DNA of 64,000 bases from Nitrospira sp. CR1.3 (GTDB lineage: Bacteria; Nitrospirota; Nitrospiria; Nitrospirales; Nitrospiraceae). Location: positions 124,001 to 188,000 of the forward strand of contig WIAH01000003.1 of NCBI GenBank assembly GCA_014055525.1, read 5' to 3'. A model generated the notes under the pieces. The model did not search any database. It was not told the origin of the DNA and was given only the letters and a program-made list of their open reading frames with translations. Each line of letters opens with the position of its first letter. Positions within the stretch are counted from its first letter, which is position 1. The position numbers and the translations under genes are program-made. Shown here one piece after another: positions 46,713 through 54,979 of this stretch.

Positions 46713-48140
46713 ATGAACGGCCAGCCTGACGCGCTTACCGAGCGGGAAACCCCGCGCACGCCGGCTCCCGGAGTCGGGTGGGAGGAATTCTCGCGGGAAC
46801 TCGTCGAGTTTTTCGCGTCGATCAAGCTGGCAATGTTCCTGTTCTTGTTTATCGCCATCACAGCCACCATCGGGACGGTCATCCAGCAGGGCGAGCGCCC
46901 TGAAACCTACGTTCAGGAATATGGCGAGAATGCCTATCGCTGGTTCTTGCGGCTGGGCGTTACGGACGTCTACCACACCTGGTGGTTCACGAGTCTCCTC
47001 GGGCTCCTCTGCGTCAATTCGCTGACCTGTTTCTACAAACGCTTTCCCGCCGTCTGGCGCTCGATGAAGCAGGATAAGGTGAGCGTGTCGCTCGCCTTCA
47101 TCAAGGGCATGAAGCAACAGGCGGAGATTCCCGTGAAGGGCAGCAAGGAAGCCGTTGCCCAGTCCCTGGCCCAGCACTTCATTGAAAAGGGCTACCGTGT
47201 TCTGGCCAAAAATGACGCCGGAGAGGTCACGCTCTATGCGACCAAAGGCGTGCTGGGTCGTGTCGGCGCCCACATGGCCCATTTGAGCGCGACGGTGATC
47301 GTGCTCGGCGGTCTGCTGGGCAGCTATTACGGGTTCCAGGAGTTCGGCGTGTGTTTGGAAGGCCAGACCTACCACATTCCACGGGGGAACTTCGATTTAA
47401 GAGTCGACAAGTTCTGGATCGACTATCACGAGAACGGGTCGGTCAAGTCGTACAACAGCACGCTGACGGTCGTGGAAGGCGGGCAACAGCAGATGACCAA
47501 GACGATCACCGTCAACGATCCGCTGGTCTACAAAGGCATCTGGTTCTATCAGTCCAGCTACGGGGACGCCTGGGATCAGATCGAAATCGCGCGGGTGAAT
47601 ATCAAGGACAAGGAATCGGACAAAGTCCTCAAGACCGTAGATTTGGAATGGCAGAAGGAACAATCGATCGACGATCTGAAGTTGAAATTGTCAATCACCG
47701 ATTTCGTTGCGGATTTTGCGTTTAATTCGACGGAAAAGAAGGTCTATTCCAAGACGGTCGAGCATGCGAATCCGGCGATCAAGCTGACAGTCAACGAGCG
47801 GAACTCCGTGGAGGCCACTCCCTGGATTTTCTATCAGTTCCCCGATCTCTTCGACATCAAGGATTCGAAATATCAGTTTGAGTTGGTCGGCTACAAGCCG
47901 AAGAAGTACACAGGGCTTCAAATTGCAAAAAATCCCGGCATCAACATCGTGTGGCTCGGGTCCACAATGATCGTCGTCGGCATCACCCTATCCTCATTCA
48001 TTTACCATCGGCGGCTGTGGACCAAAATTGTCGGGACCGGTGAAGGAGTGACGGTGCATCTTGGCGGGACGACGCACAAGAGCCAGATCGATTTTCAGAA
48101 GGAATTTCGGAAGCTTACAGAGAAGATCCGCATGTTCTGA
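46713..48140 (+). CDS. resB: System II cytochrome c maturation protein ResB/CcsB
   Basis: A 475-residue membrane protein of the ResB family. It has a transmembrane segment at about residues 35-57 (KLAMFLFLFIAITATIGTVI), a second (DVYHTWWFTSLLGLLCVNSL), a third (HMAHLSATVIVLGGLLGSYYG) and a last one near the C-terminus (PGINIVWLGSTMIVVGITLSSF), with a large periplasmic domain between the third and fourth. With CcsA it delivers and attaches heme to apocytochrome c. It heads the operon resB-ccsA-tlpA-tlpA-ccdA. The ribosome binding site AAGGGGA precedes ATG 46713. Confidence 0.9.
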   Translation: MNGQPDALTERETPRTPAPGVGWEEFSRELVEFFASIKLAMFLFLFIAITATIGTVIQQGERPETYVQEYGENAYRWFLRLGVTDVYHTWWFTSLLGLLCVNSLTCFYKRFPAVWRSMKQDKVSVSLAFIKGMKQQAEIPVKGSKEAVAQSLAQHFIEKGYRVLAKNDAGEVTLYATKGVLGRVGAHMAHLSATVIVLGGLLGSYYGFQEFGVCLEGQTYHIPRGNFDLRVDKFWIDYHENGSVKSYNSTLTVVEGGQQQMTKTITVNDPLVYKGIWFYQSSYGDAWDQIEIARVNIKDKESDKVLKTVDLEWQKEQSIDDLKLKLSITDFVADFAFNSTEKKVYSKTVEHANPAIKLTVNERNSVEATPWIFYQFPDLFDIKDSKYQFELVGYKPKKYTGLQIAKNPGINIVWLGSTMIVVGITLSSFIYHRRLWTKIVGTGEGVTVHLGGTTHKSQIDFQKEFRKLTEKIRMF

Positions 48141-48235
48141 ACTGCAACGGGGAGTAGTCAAACGACAGGCTCCTTGGGTATTATTATGATGATGGTTAGT
48201 AGCACAGTGAGTTGATTCGACAGACGGAGGCCTCC

Positions 48236-49150
48236 ATGGTCCGATCACTCTTTCTCTTCGACATGACATTCTGGCTGTACCTGGCGGCGCTGACGCTCTA
48301 CGTGGCATATCTGTTCGCGCGGCGTCCCTCAATGGCCTTGGCTCCAGCCGGATATCCATCCGAGCAGTTCGACGAACGGGACGGGGCATGGGCCACCCAA
48401 CTCGGGCAGGTCGCAACGCTGGTCACCGTGTTCGGATGGCTGGTCAATACCGCGGCGCTTCTTACCCGCGCCTTCGAGCGGCTGGAACATTCCGGAACCT
48501 TTGCGCCCTGGTCGAATCAGTTCGAAGCGATGGCCTATGTTTCTTGGGCGATCATTCTCGGCTATGTCCTACTGGAGTTGCGGTACAAGATCAAAGCAAT
48601 CGGCGCGTTCGTGGTCGGGATCGGCTTCATCGCCATGGGTGCGGCCTCGCTGCTGCCCTATCGCTATCAGACTGCGGAGCCCCTCGTGCCGGCGCTCAAC
48701 AGCTACTGGATTTACATTCATGTCTCCGTGACCCTCACCAGCTACGCGGCCTTTGCCATGGCCGGCGGGTTGGGCGTGATGTATCTGTTCAAAGAGCGGG
48801 CGGAACTGCAGGGAACCCAATCCCGGTTCTACGCAGCATTCCCTGATTTGGAAACGATCGATGAGCTGGGCTACAAGGCCATTATGATCGGATTTCCATT
48901 GCTGGCCTTCGGCATCATTCTCGGGGCCATGTGGGCCAACTATGCCTGGGGCGGATACTGGAGCTGGGATCCGAAGGAGACCTGGTCCCTGATTGTGTGG
49001 CTCATCTACGGCGCCTATATCCATGCGCGCATGACCAGGGGCTGGGAAGGAAGGCGCGCCGCGATCTATGCCGTGTTCGGTTTCTTGATGGTGATCTTTT
49101 GTTTTTGGGGCGTGAATTTTCTCTTGTCCGGTCTTCATGCATACGCCTGA
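48236..49150 (+). CDS. ccsA: System II cytochrome c maturation protein CcsA/ResC
   Basis: A 304-residue multi-pass membrane protein with the WWD heme-handling motif WANYAWGGYWSWDPKETWSL (about residues 230-249). About eight hydrophobic segments are visible, and conserved His residues flank the motif (YIHVSVT; IHARMTRG). Together with ResB it forms the heme lyase of system II. I chose ATG 48236 because CGGAGGCCT lies just upstream. The end of the gene is 33 bp before tlpA. Confidence 0.92.
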   Translation: MVRSLFLFDMTFWLYLAALTLYVAYLFARRPSMALAPAGYPSEQFDERDGAWATQLGQVATLVTVFGWLVNTAALLTRAFERLEHSGTFAPWSNQFEAMAYVSWAIILGYVLLELRYKIKAIGAFVVGIGFIAMGAASLLPYRYQTAEPLVPALNSYWIYIHVSVTLTSYAAFAMAGGLGVMYLFKERAELQGTQSRFYAAFPDLETIDELGYKAIMIGFPLLAFGIILGAMWANYAWGGYWSWDPKETWSLIVWLIYGAYIHARMTRGWEGRRAAIYAVFGFLMVIFCFWGVNFLLSGLHAYA

Positions 49151-49171
49151 ACCGCTGTGACCTGAGCTTCT

Positions 49172-49804
49172 ATGGGTCACACCATGTCTGAGCAACCGAC
49201 ATCCGTGTCACCAGCAACGGCTACCGGCGGTTCTCGCCTTGTCATTCTTATCGCCGGGGCGGTCATTCTTGCCCTCACCTTCGGGATCGTCTGGCTACAA
49301 AGCGCGAAGTATGAGCCCTTGGCCGTCGGCAAGTCGGCGCCGGACTTTACCTTGTCCGATCTGAACGACAAGCCTCATCGTCTCTCCGATTTTCGCGGCA
49401 AGGTGGTCTTCCTCAATTTCTGGGCGACCTGGTGCAAGCCCTGTCGTGAAGAGATGCCCTCCATGGAGATTCTCAATAAGAACTTCGAGAAGGATGGTCT
49501 GGTCATTCTCGCCGTCAGCATCGACCGCGTGACGACCACGAAGGACATCCCGCCATTCGTGAAGGGCATGAACCTGACTTTTCCGGTGTTGATCGATTCC
49601 TGGGGCCAAACCGACAAGCCGTACAAGCGTATGGGGGTGCCGGAAACCTTTATCATCGACCAGCAGGGAGTGATCCGGGAGATCGTCATCGGGCCCAGAG
49701 ACTGGACCAGACTCGACAGTTTGCAGACTTTGACCAAGCTGTTAAATGTGACTCCCAAGACCGCCGGCATGGGACCTCCCGGCGGATCGAGGAGAAAGGG
49801 ATGA
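49172..49804 (+). CDS. ResA/TlpA-like thioredoxin-fold protein, membrane-anchored
   Basis: A 210-residue protein with one N-terminal membrane anchor (LVILIAGAVILALTFGIVWL) and a thioredoxin-like domain with active site WCKPC (about residue 90). It keeps the CXXCH cysteines of apocytochrome c reduced in system II. Starts ATG 49172 or 49184; the second gives MSEQP. It overlaps the next gene by 4 bp (ATGA), so the two TlpA-type genes are coupled. Confidence 0.88.
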   Translation: MGHTMSEQPTSVSPATATGGSRLVILIAGAVILALTFGIVWLQSAKYEPLAVGKSAPDFTLSDLNDKPHRLSDFRGKVVFLNFWATWCKPCREEMPSMEILNKNFEKDGLVILAVSIDRVTTTKDIPPFVKGMNLTFPVLIDSWGQTDKPYKRMGVPETFIIDQQGVIREIVIGPRDWTRLDSLQTLTKLLNVTPKTAGMGPPGGSRRKG

Positions 49805-50343
49805 AGCGGATTGCGGTCATTCAAGGGATTCTCCTGGCGATGTTCTGCTTGGCGCAGACCTTCGCTGCCGCGGACGCCGGCAGTCAATTTCCGGCCGCCC
49901 AGCGCGGTATCGTGAAACCTGGTGAGGCGGCCCCGAACTTCCAACTGCGGGATATCGAAGGCCGCATGGTGGCCTTGTCGGATCTGCGCGGCAAGGTTGT
50001 CCTGCTCAATTTCTGGGCCACCTGGTGCGGGCCTTGCCGGGTGGAGATGCCGGCTATGGAACAACTGTACCGCACCTACCCCAGGAAGGATTTTGAGATT
50101 CTAGCCGTGTCCACCGACCCGCAGGGCGTTGCGGTGACCAGGCCTTTTCAGCAGGAAAACCACTTGTCGTTTCCCATCCTCCACGATGCTGAATATCGAG
50201 TCGGATTGACGTATGGCGCGCGCAGTCTCCCGATGACCTTTATGGTCGACAGACAGGGCGTCGTACGACAGCAGATCTTCGGCGCGAGGGATTGGGGCGC
50301 TCCTGAAGCGCATCAACTGGTCCAGATGCTGATAAACTCTTAG
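49801..50343 (+). CDS. Second ResA/TlpA-like thioredoxin-fold protein
   Basis: A 180-residue paralogue with an N-terminal signal peptide (IAVIQGILLAMFCLAQTFAAADA) and active site WCGPC (about residue 77). The core is shorter at the C-terminus than the first copy. Its start ATG lies inside the stop codon of the preceding gene. Having two adjacent TlpA proteins with WCKPC and WCGPC suggests division between cytochrome c cysteines and another periplasmic reductase target, but this is inference. Confidence 0.88.
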   Translation: MKRIAVIQGILLAMFCLAQTFAAADAGSQFPAAQRGIVKPGEAAPNFQLRDIEGRMVALSDLRGKVVLLNFWATWCGPCRVEMPAMEQLYRTYPRKDFEILAVSTDPQGVAVTRPFQQENHLSFPILHDAEYRVGLTYGARSLPMTFMVDRQGVVRQQIFGARDWGAPEAHQLVQMLINS

Positions 50344-50366
50344 TCGGGCCAGCTCTTGTTCCAGTC

Positions 50367-51101
50367 ATGACGAATATTTCACTGATCGCCGCCTTTTCGG
50401 CCGGGTTATTGTCGTTCGTCTCTCCTTGCGTGCTCCCGCTGGTTCCCTCCTACATTTCCTACATTACCGGCCTCTCGATCGAACAGTTGACTGATGCCGG
50501 CACGAGAGCCCGGTTCAAGGCGGCGATCGTGGTGAATGCCCTGTTGTTTATCGCCGGGTTCTCCGCGGTCTTTATCGCGTTCGGCGCATCCGCCAGCTTC
50601 ATCGGACAGATGCTGATCACCTATCAGGACCATATCCGGCGGATCGGCGGCGTGCTGATCGTCATTTTCGGGTTGTACTTACTGGGCGTGTTGAATATTA
50701 ATTTTCTGCAGATGGAACATCGCTTTCAGTTTCGCAACCGGCCGGTCGGCTACGCAGGGTCGTTCCTGATCGGCATCGCCTTCGCCGCCGGCTGGACTCC
50801 CTGTGTGGGGCCGGTTCTGGGCACAATTCTGCTCTACGCCAGCACCACAGATTCCCTGGTGAACGGCGTTCTATTGTTGACCAGCTACTCGTTAGGATTG
50901 GGACTACCGTTGTTTTTGACGGCCCTGGGAGTCGATCGATTTCTGGCTTATTTCAAGCAGGCGCGCGCCTATCTCTGGGGAGTTTCGACGGTGAGCGGCC
51001 TGTTGTTGGTCGTCGTCGGGGTGATGATTTACGCGAACTCGCTGACGATGATTACCAGCTTCTTGGAAAGGTATGGAATCGGCTGGTATTTAGGGCAGTA
51101 G
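50367..51101 (+). CDS. ccdA: Cytochrome c biogenesis protein CcdA (DsbD-like transmembrane domain)
   Basis: A 244-residue membrane protein with six hydrophobic segments. The CcdA cysteines appear as SFVSPCVLPLVPSYISYI (first) and GWTPCVGPVLGTILLYA (second). It carries electrons from cytoplasmic thioredoxin across the membrane to the TlpA-type proteins encoded just upstream. It completes the system II maturation operon. Starts ATG 50367, 23 bp after the second tlpA gene. Confidence 0.93.
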   Translation: MTNISLIAAFSAGLLSFVSPCVLPLVPSYISYITGLSIEQLTDAGTRARFKAAIVVNALLFIAGFSAVFIAFGASASFIGQMLITYQDHIRRIGGVLIVIFGLYLLGVLNINFLQMEHRFQFRNRPVGYAGSFLIGIAFAAGWTPCVGPVLGTILLYASTTDSLVNGVLLLTSYSLGLGLPLFLTALGVDRFLAYFKQARAYLWGVSTVSGLLLVVVGVMIYANSLTMITSFLERYGIGWYLGQ

Positions 51102-51146
51102 GTGGTTGTCTAAGTGCCCGCCAACCAGGCTTGTTTCACCGGGCTG

Positions 51147-52088
51147 CTAGCACCAGGCGCCGAGACGGCAATTCACAAACGACCCAGTCAGCGCACTTGC
51201 GGAAGGAATCTGGATCGATCCGGTGGAACCGGATGAAGCGAGGCCGTTGACGAAGGCAGAGGGGTTCCCTGAGGCAGCCTGAGTGGTGCGGTCGGATGGA
51301 GGCGTAGGGTCGGTCTTTTTCGCCACGGCCGTTGCGGGCTTGTTGTTGCCGATTTTCGCCAGAAGCCTGGCTCCCTCGCTGGAATGTTGGCTGGCAGGAT
51401 ACTTCTCTGCCAGCAACGTCAACTTTTCACTTGCCCAATCGTCCGCACCCAGGTCGTGGTAACTGAGCGCCAGGAAGTACAGCGCGTCCGGCGCGACTGA
51501 CTTGTCGGGATACACCTTCATAATCTGCTCGAACCGGTGCGCAGCGGCAAGGTAAGAACCCCGCCGGTAATAGAACTGTCCGACGAACAAGTGCATTTGG
51601 GCCAGGAGGTCATGGCACTCCTGAATCTTTTGCAAGGCCTGGCTGTCGTACCGGCTTCCCTGATAGTCCCGTCGTAACCGTTCGAACGATTCGATGGCTT
51701 TTTGAATCGGTTCGGGGTCGCGGTCGATCCCTCTCGCGCGCTTCATCTGGCTTTCTCCGATGCGGAAGGCGGCATAAGAGGCAAGCTGGTGGCCTCTGTG
51801 GAGATCCAGAAAGTGGTTGTACTCGACGATGGCCTCGGCATATTCCTCCTTTTCGAAGAATGCCTCGCCCCGCTTCATAATCACGTTCGGATCGTAATTC
51901 TTCTCGATCGTATCCCCGAGAAAGATGGACTCATCCGTCCCGCCGATCGCTTTCTTCGCGGCCTGGTCTCCGTTCTTCGACGTGCTCGAGCAGGCTACCA
52001 GTAGACCGAAGACTCCGACCGAGAGAACGAGCCGGAATGCGTGGCTCACCGGAAGAAAGGGGAACCGGTCAGTCTGGGGTTGATTCAT
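51147..52088 (-). CDS. bamD: Outer membrane protein assembly factor BamD-like lipoprotein
   Basis: A 313-residue lipoprotein if started at ATG 52088 (MNQPQTDRF; lipobox LLVAC). The frame also allows ATG 52109 and an upstream start. The mature part has several TPR-like helical repeats (AEAIVEYNHFLDLHRGHQLASYAAFRIGES; RYDSQALQKIQECHDLL; YRRGSYLAAAHRFEQIMKVYPDKSVAPDAL; WASEKLTLLAEKYP), the BamD pattern that recruits substrates to BamA. The C-terminal 60 residues are low complexity (Ser/Ala/Pro/Thr). It is convergent with ccdA. Confidence 0.85.
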   Translation of the reverse strand: MNQPQTDRFPFLPVSHAFRLVLSVGVFGLLVACSSTSKNGDQAAKKAIGGTDESIFLGDTIEKNYDPNVIMKRGEAFFEKEEYAEAIVEYNHFLDLHRGHQLASYAAFRIGESQMKRARGIDRDPEPIQKAIESFERLRRDYQGSRYDSQALQKIQECHDLLAQMHLFVGQFYYRRGSYLAAAHRFEQIMKVYPDKSVAPDALYFLALSYHDLGADDWASEKLTLLAEKYPASQHSSEGARLLAKIGNNKPATAVAKKTDPTPPSDRTTQAASGNPSAFVNGLASSGSTGSIQIPSASALTGSFVNCRLGAWC

Positions 52089-52238
52089 AAGTACCGGATA
52101 TCTTTCCATACCTCGTTTATTTGTAGCAGGAGAGCCCGGTAAATGCAACGAACCTTGTCGAGTTGACCCCTTCGGCATCGGGACCTATAATCCCGCGCAG
52201 ATTATGGCCCCATCTCCCGCACAGCTCCAGCGACCGTC

Positions 52239-53231
52239 ATGATCCGAACGAGGATTGTTGGCACAGGCTCGTATCTACCCGAGCGGGTGGTGCCGAATCG
52301 GGAAGCCGGCGCCGCATTGGGCATCGATCCTGCGCTGGTGACCCAGCTCACCGGTATTACCGAACGGCGGTGGGCGGCTGAGTCGCAGGCCACGTCCGAT
52401 TTGGGGGTGGAAGCGGGTCGGAAGGCGCTCGAGGCGGCGGGGATGCAACCGTCGTCGGTCGAAGCCGTGCTTCTCTCGACAACCTCTCCCGACATGAGCT
52501 TCCCTTCAACCGCCTGCCTGCTGCAGCAGAAGCTGGGCTGTGGCGGTGGGCCGGCCTTCGATCTAGCCGCCTCCTGCTCGGGATTCCTCTACGGATTGTC
52601 GATGGCCGACGCGATGATTCGAAGCGGTCAGTTCATCCAATGCCTGGTGGTGGCAGCCGAAGTGAAATCGAGGGTCCTCGATCCCGCCGATCCCGACACG
52701 GCCTTGTTGTTCGGCGACGGGGCGGGAGCGGTCGTTTTGCGAGGTGAAAAGGCGTCGGGCCGGGCGGATCGGGGCATTCTGGGCATCCGGCTCCATGCGG
52801 AGGGGGCTCGACATGATCTGATTCGGATTCCGGTCGGGGGGTCACGCCAGCCGGCGACGCCGGAGTCGTTCAGAATGAAAGGCTCAACCATGCGGATGCG
52901 TGGCGCTCCGCTCTTTCGATTGGCGGTCAGAAAACTGGATCAGGCAATCCGCGACATCATGAAGGAATTCGGTGTGAGCTTGGAAGAAGTCGCGCAGGTG
53001 ATCCTGCATCAGGCAAACGGACGGATTCTTTCGCAGCTCACCACAAGGCTGGGCCTGCCCTCCTCGAAAATCTGTTCGGTCATTGAGCGCTATGGGAATA
53101 CGTCATCCGCCTCGCTGCCGATCGCGTTGGATCACGCGGTCCGTTCCGGCAGGATCAGCGCGCAGGATATGGTATTGCTGGGAAGCTTCGGGGGAGGGAT
53201 CACCTGGGCGACCGGATTGGTCAAATGGTGA
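52239..53231 (+). CDS. fabH: Beta-ketoacyl-ACP synthase III
   Basis: A 330-residue KAS III. The catalytic Cys is in DLAASCSGFLYG, His in ILHQANGRI and Asn in ERYGNTSSASLPIALD, giving the Cys-His-Asn triad. It condenses acetyl-CoA with malonyl-ACP to begin fatty acid synthesis. The N-terminus IRTRIVGTGSYLPERVV matches family start. It is not accompanied by other fab genes, which usually follow it, and is divergent from bamD. Confidence 0.94.
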   Translation: MIRTRIVGTGSYLPERVVPNREAGAALGIDPALVTQLTGITERRWAAESQATSDLGVEAGRKALEAAGMQPSSVEAVLLSTTSPDMSFPSTACLLQQKLGCGGGPAFDLAASCSGFLYGLSMADAMIRSGQFIQCLVVAAEVKSRVLDPADPDTALLFGDGAGAVVLRGEKASGRADRGILGIRLHAEGARHDLIRIPVGGSRQPATPESFRMKGSTMRMRGAPLFRLAVRKLDQAIRDIMKEFGVSLEEVAQVILHQANGRILSQLTTRLGLPSSKICSVIERYGNTSSASLPIALDHAVRSGRISAQDMVLLGSFGGGITWATGLVKW

Positions 53232-53236
53232 GGTCG

Positions 53237-53276
53237 CGTAACAATTCCGTAACAATTACTTCATCGAACCGTAATC
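53237..53276 (+). promoter_or_regulatory. Candidate Pho box (four 11-bp-period repeats)
   Basis: CGTAACA (53237-53243), CGTAACA (53248-53254), CTTCATC (53259-53265) and CGTAATC (53270-53276) each start 11 bp after the last, with 4-bp spacers. The first two are identical. The 7-bp repeat plus 4-bp spacer design is that of PhoB-binding Pho boxes. It lies 50 bp upstream of the DUF47-Pit genes, and phoBR is encoded nearby. Confidence 0.7.
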
Positions 53277-53325
53277 GAGCCATGAGACAACAGCGGCGTC
53301 TTATGAGGAGAGGAGCAGCGTAATA

Positions 53326-53946
53326 ATGATGTTCGGATTGATTCCGAGGGAGGAAGCCTTCTTTGAGCTCTTCAAGAAGGCGGCGCACAACATGATCGAG
53401 GGCAGCCGGCTCCTCGCAGAGATGATGAAAGATCTGCGGTCCCCGGTCGAGCAGGCCAGGCGCATCAAGGAAGTCGAGCACGTCGGAGACAGCATCACGC
53501 ACGACATTGCGCTCCGCTTGAATCAGACCTTCATTACGCCGATCGACCGGGAGGACATTCATGATCTCGCCAGCGCGCTGGACGATATTCTCGATGTGGC
53601 CGAGGCCATTGCCGATCGTTTCGTTCTGTATAAAGTAACGAAACCGACCGACATGGCCGTCAAGCTGGGAGACATCTTGTATCAGGCTTCAGTGGCGGTC
53701 GGCTGCGGAGTGGACCGGCTTGGTCTCCCGCACCCTGACGTGAAGGAGTGTAGCGTCCAAGTGAACAGTCTGGAGAATGAGGCCGACCGCGTGTCCCGCG
53801 ATGCAATTTCAGCGCTCTTCGAAAAGGAAACGGACCCGATGGTCGTGATCAAGTGGAAAGAAATCTACGAAGCCTTCGAAGCCGGGACTGATCGCTGCGA
53901 GGATGTGGCCAACATCTTGGAGCGGATTTCCCTTAAGCACCACTGA
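53326..53946 (+). CDS. DUF47/PhoU-like family protein, Pit accessory
   Basis: A 206-residue helical protein of the PhoU-like DUF47 family: FFELFKKAAHNMIEGSRLLAEMM, RRIKEVEHVGDSITHDIALRLNQTFITPIDREDIHDLASALDDILDVAEA and CEDVANILERISLKHH. These proteins sit next to Pit transporters and probably control them. The ribosome binding site GAGGAGAGGAG precedes ATG 53326. The next gene, 40 bp away, is the Pit transporter. Confidence 0.92.
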   Translation: MMFGLIPREEAFFELFKKAAHNMIEGSRLLAEMMKDLRSPVEQARRIKEVEHVGDSITHDIALRLNQTFITPIDREDIHDLASALDDILDVAEAIADRFVLYKVTKPTDMAVKLGDILYQASVAVGCGVDRLGLPHPDVKECSVQVNSLENEADRVSRDAISALFEKETDPMVVIKWKEIYEAFEAGTDRCEDVANILERISLKHH

Positions 53947-53986
53947 AACGGCTGCTCACTCCTAACCCAATCGATCACAAATCATC

Positions 53987-54979
53987 ATGTTTGATCTCAG
54001 CGGAATGTTGCTCCTTGTCGTCTTTCTCGCGCTGCTGTTCGACTTTTCGAACGGGTGGCACGACAGCGCCAACGCTATTGCGACAGTCGTGTCCACCAGA
54101 GTGGTGAGCCCGTTCGTCGCCGTCATGGCGGCCGGTGTCCTGAACATCGCGGGCGCGTTCATGTCGACCGCGGTCGCGAAAATGGTCGGGTCTGGTATCG
54201 TGGACCCTGCCTCGGTCACCCAGCAGATGGTGGCGGCGGCGTTGGCCGGCGCGATCGCGTGGAATCTGTTCACGTTGCTGTTGGGCTTGCCGACCAGTTC
54301 TTCACATGCTCTGATCGGCGGGCTGGTCGGAGCGGCGGTAACTCACGGCGGTTGGGACACGGTAAAATTCTCGGGGCTCCGCGCCGTGCTGGAAGCCATG
54401 GTCCTCTCACCGTTTTTCGGCTTCGCCATTGGCCTTTCTTTGATGGTCTTGATCAGCTGGCTGTTCTTCCGCGTCGCTCGCGGAGTCGCGACGAAAATAT
54501 TCAAACGTCTGCAATTGCTGTCCGCCTGCTTCATGGCCTTCAGTCACGGAGCGAACGATGCGCAGAAGGCCATGGGCATCATCACGCTCGCGCTGCTGTC
54601 CGCCGGCCAGATTCAATCAGCCGAGGTCCCGACCTGGGTCATCGGCGCCTGCGCGGTGGCAATGGGATTGGGAACAGCTGCCGGCGGTTGGCGGATCGTT
54701 CGCACGTTGGGAATGGGGATCGTCAAGCTGGAGCCGGTGCACGGTTTCGCGGCTGAAACCGGAGCGGCGGCGGTGCTCATGGTCACGGCCCATATCGGCT
54801 TGCCGGTCAGCACGACGCACACCATTACCTCGTCGGTCATGGGTGTCGGCGCGATCAAGCGGCTCTCCGCCGTACGCTGGGGAGTGACGAGGCGAATTCT
54901 CTATGCCTGGCTCTTCACATTGCCGGGCGCAGCGGTACTCGCTTCAATCATCTATCTGCTGGGAACCGGACTGGGGTGA
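53987..54979 (+). CDS. pit: Inorganic phosphate transporter, Pit family
   Basis: A 330-residue membrane protein with about ten hydrophobic segments. The duplicated PiT signature is seen as LFDFSNGWHDSANAIATVVSTRV near the start and AFSHGANDAQKAMGIITLAL in the second half. LPTSSSHALIGGLVGAAV and LPVSTTHTITSSVMGVGA are the paired motifs near the pore. It moves phosphate with a metal or proton. The Pho box upstream of DUF47 suggests induction under low phosphate. Its end overlaps the convergent phoR by 28 bp. Confidence 0.95.
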   Translation: MFDLSGMLLLVVFLALLFDFSNGWHDSANAIATVVSTRVVSPFVAVMAAGVLNIAGAFMSTAVAKMVGSGIVDPASVTQQMVAAALAGAIAWNLFTLLLGLPTSSSHALIGGLVGAAVTHGGWDTVKFSGLRAVLEAMVLSPFFGFAIGLSLMVLISWLFFRVARGVATKIFKRLQLLSACFMAFSHGANDAQKAMGIITLALLSAGQIQSAEVPTWVIGACAVAMGLGTAAGGWRIVRTLGMGIVKLEPVHGFAAETGAAAVLMVTAHIGLPVSTTHTITSSVMGVGAIKRLSAVRWGVTRRILYAWLFTLPGAAVLASIIYLLGTGLG

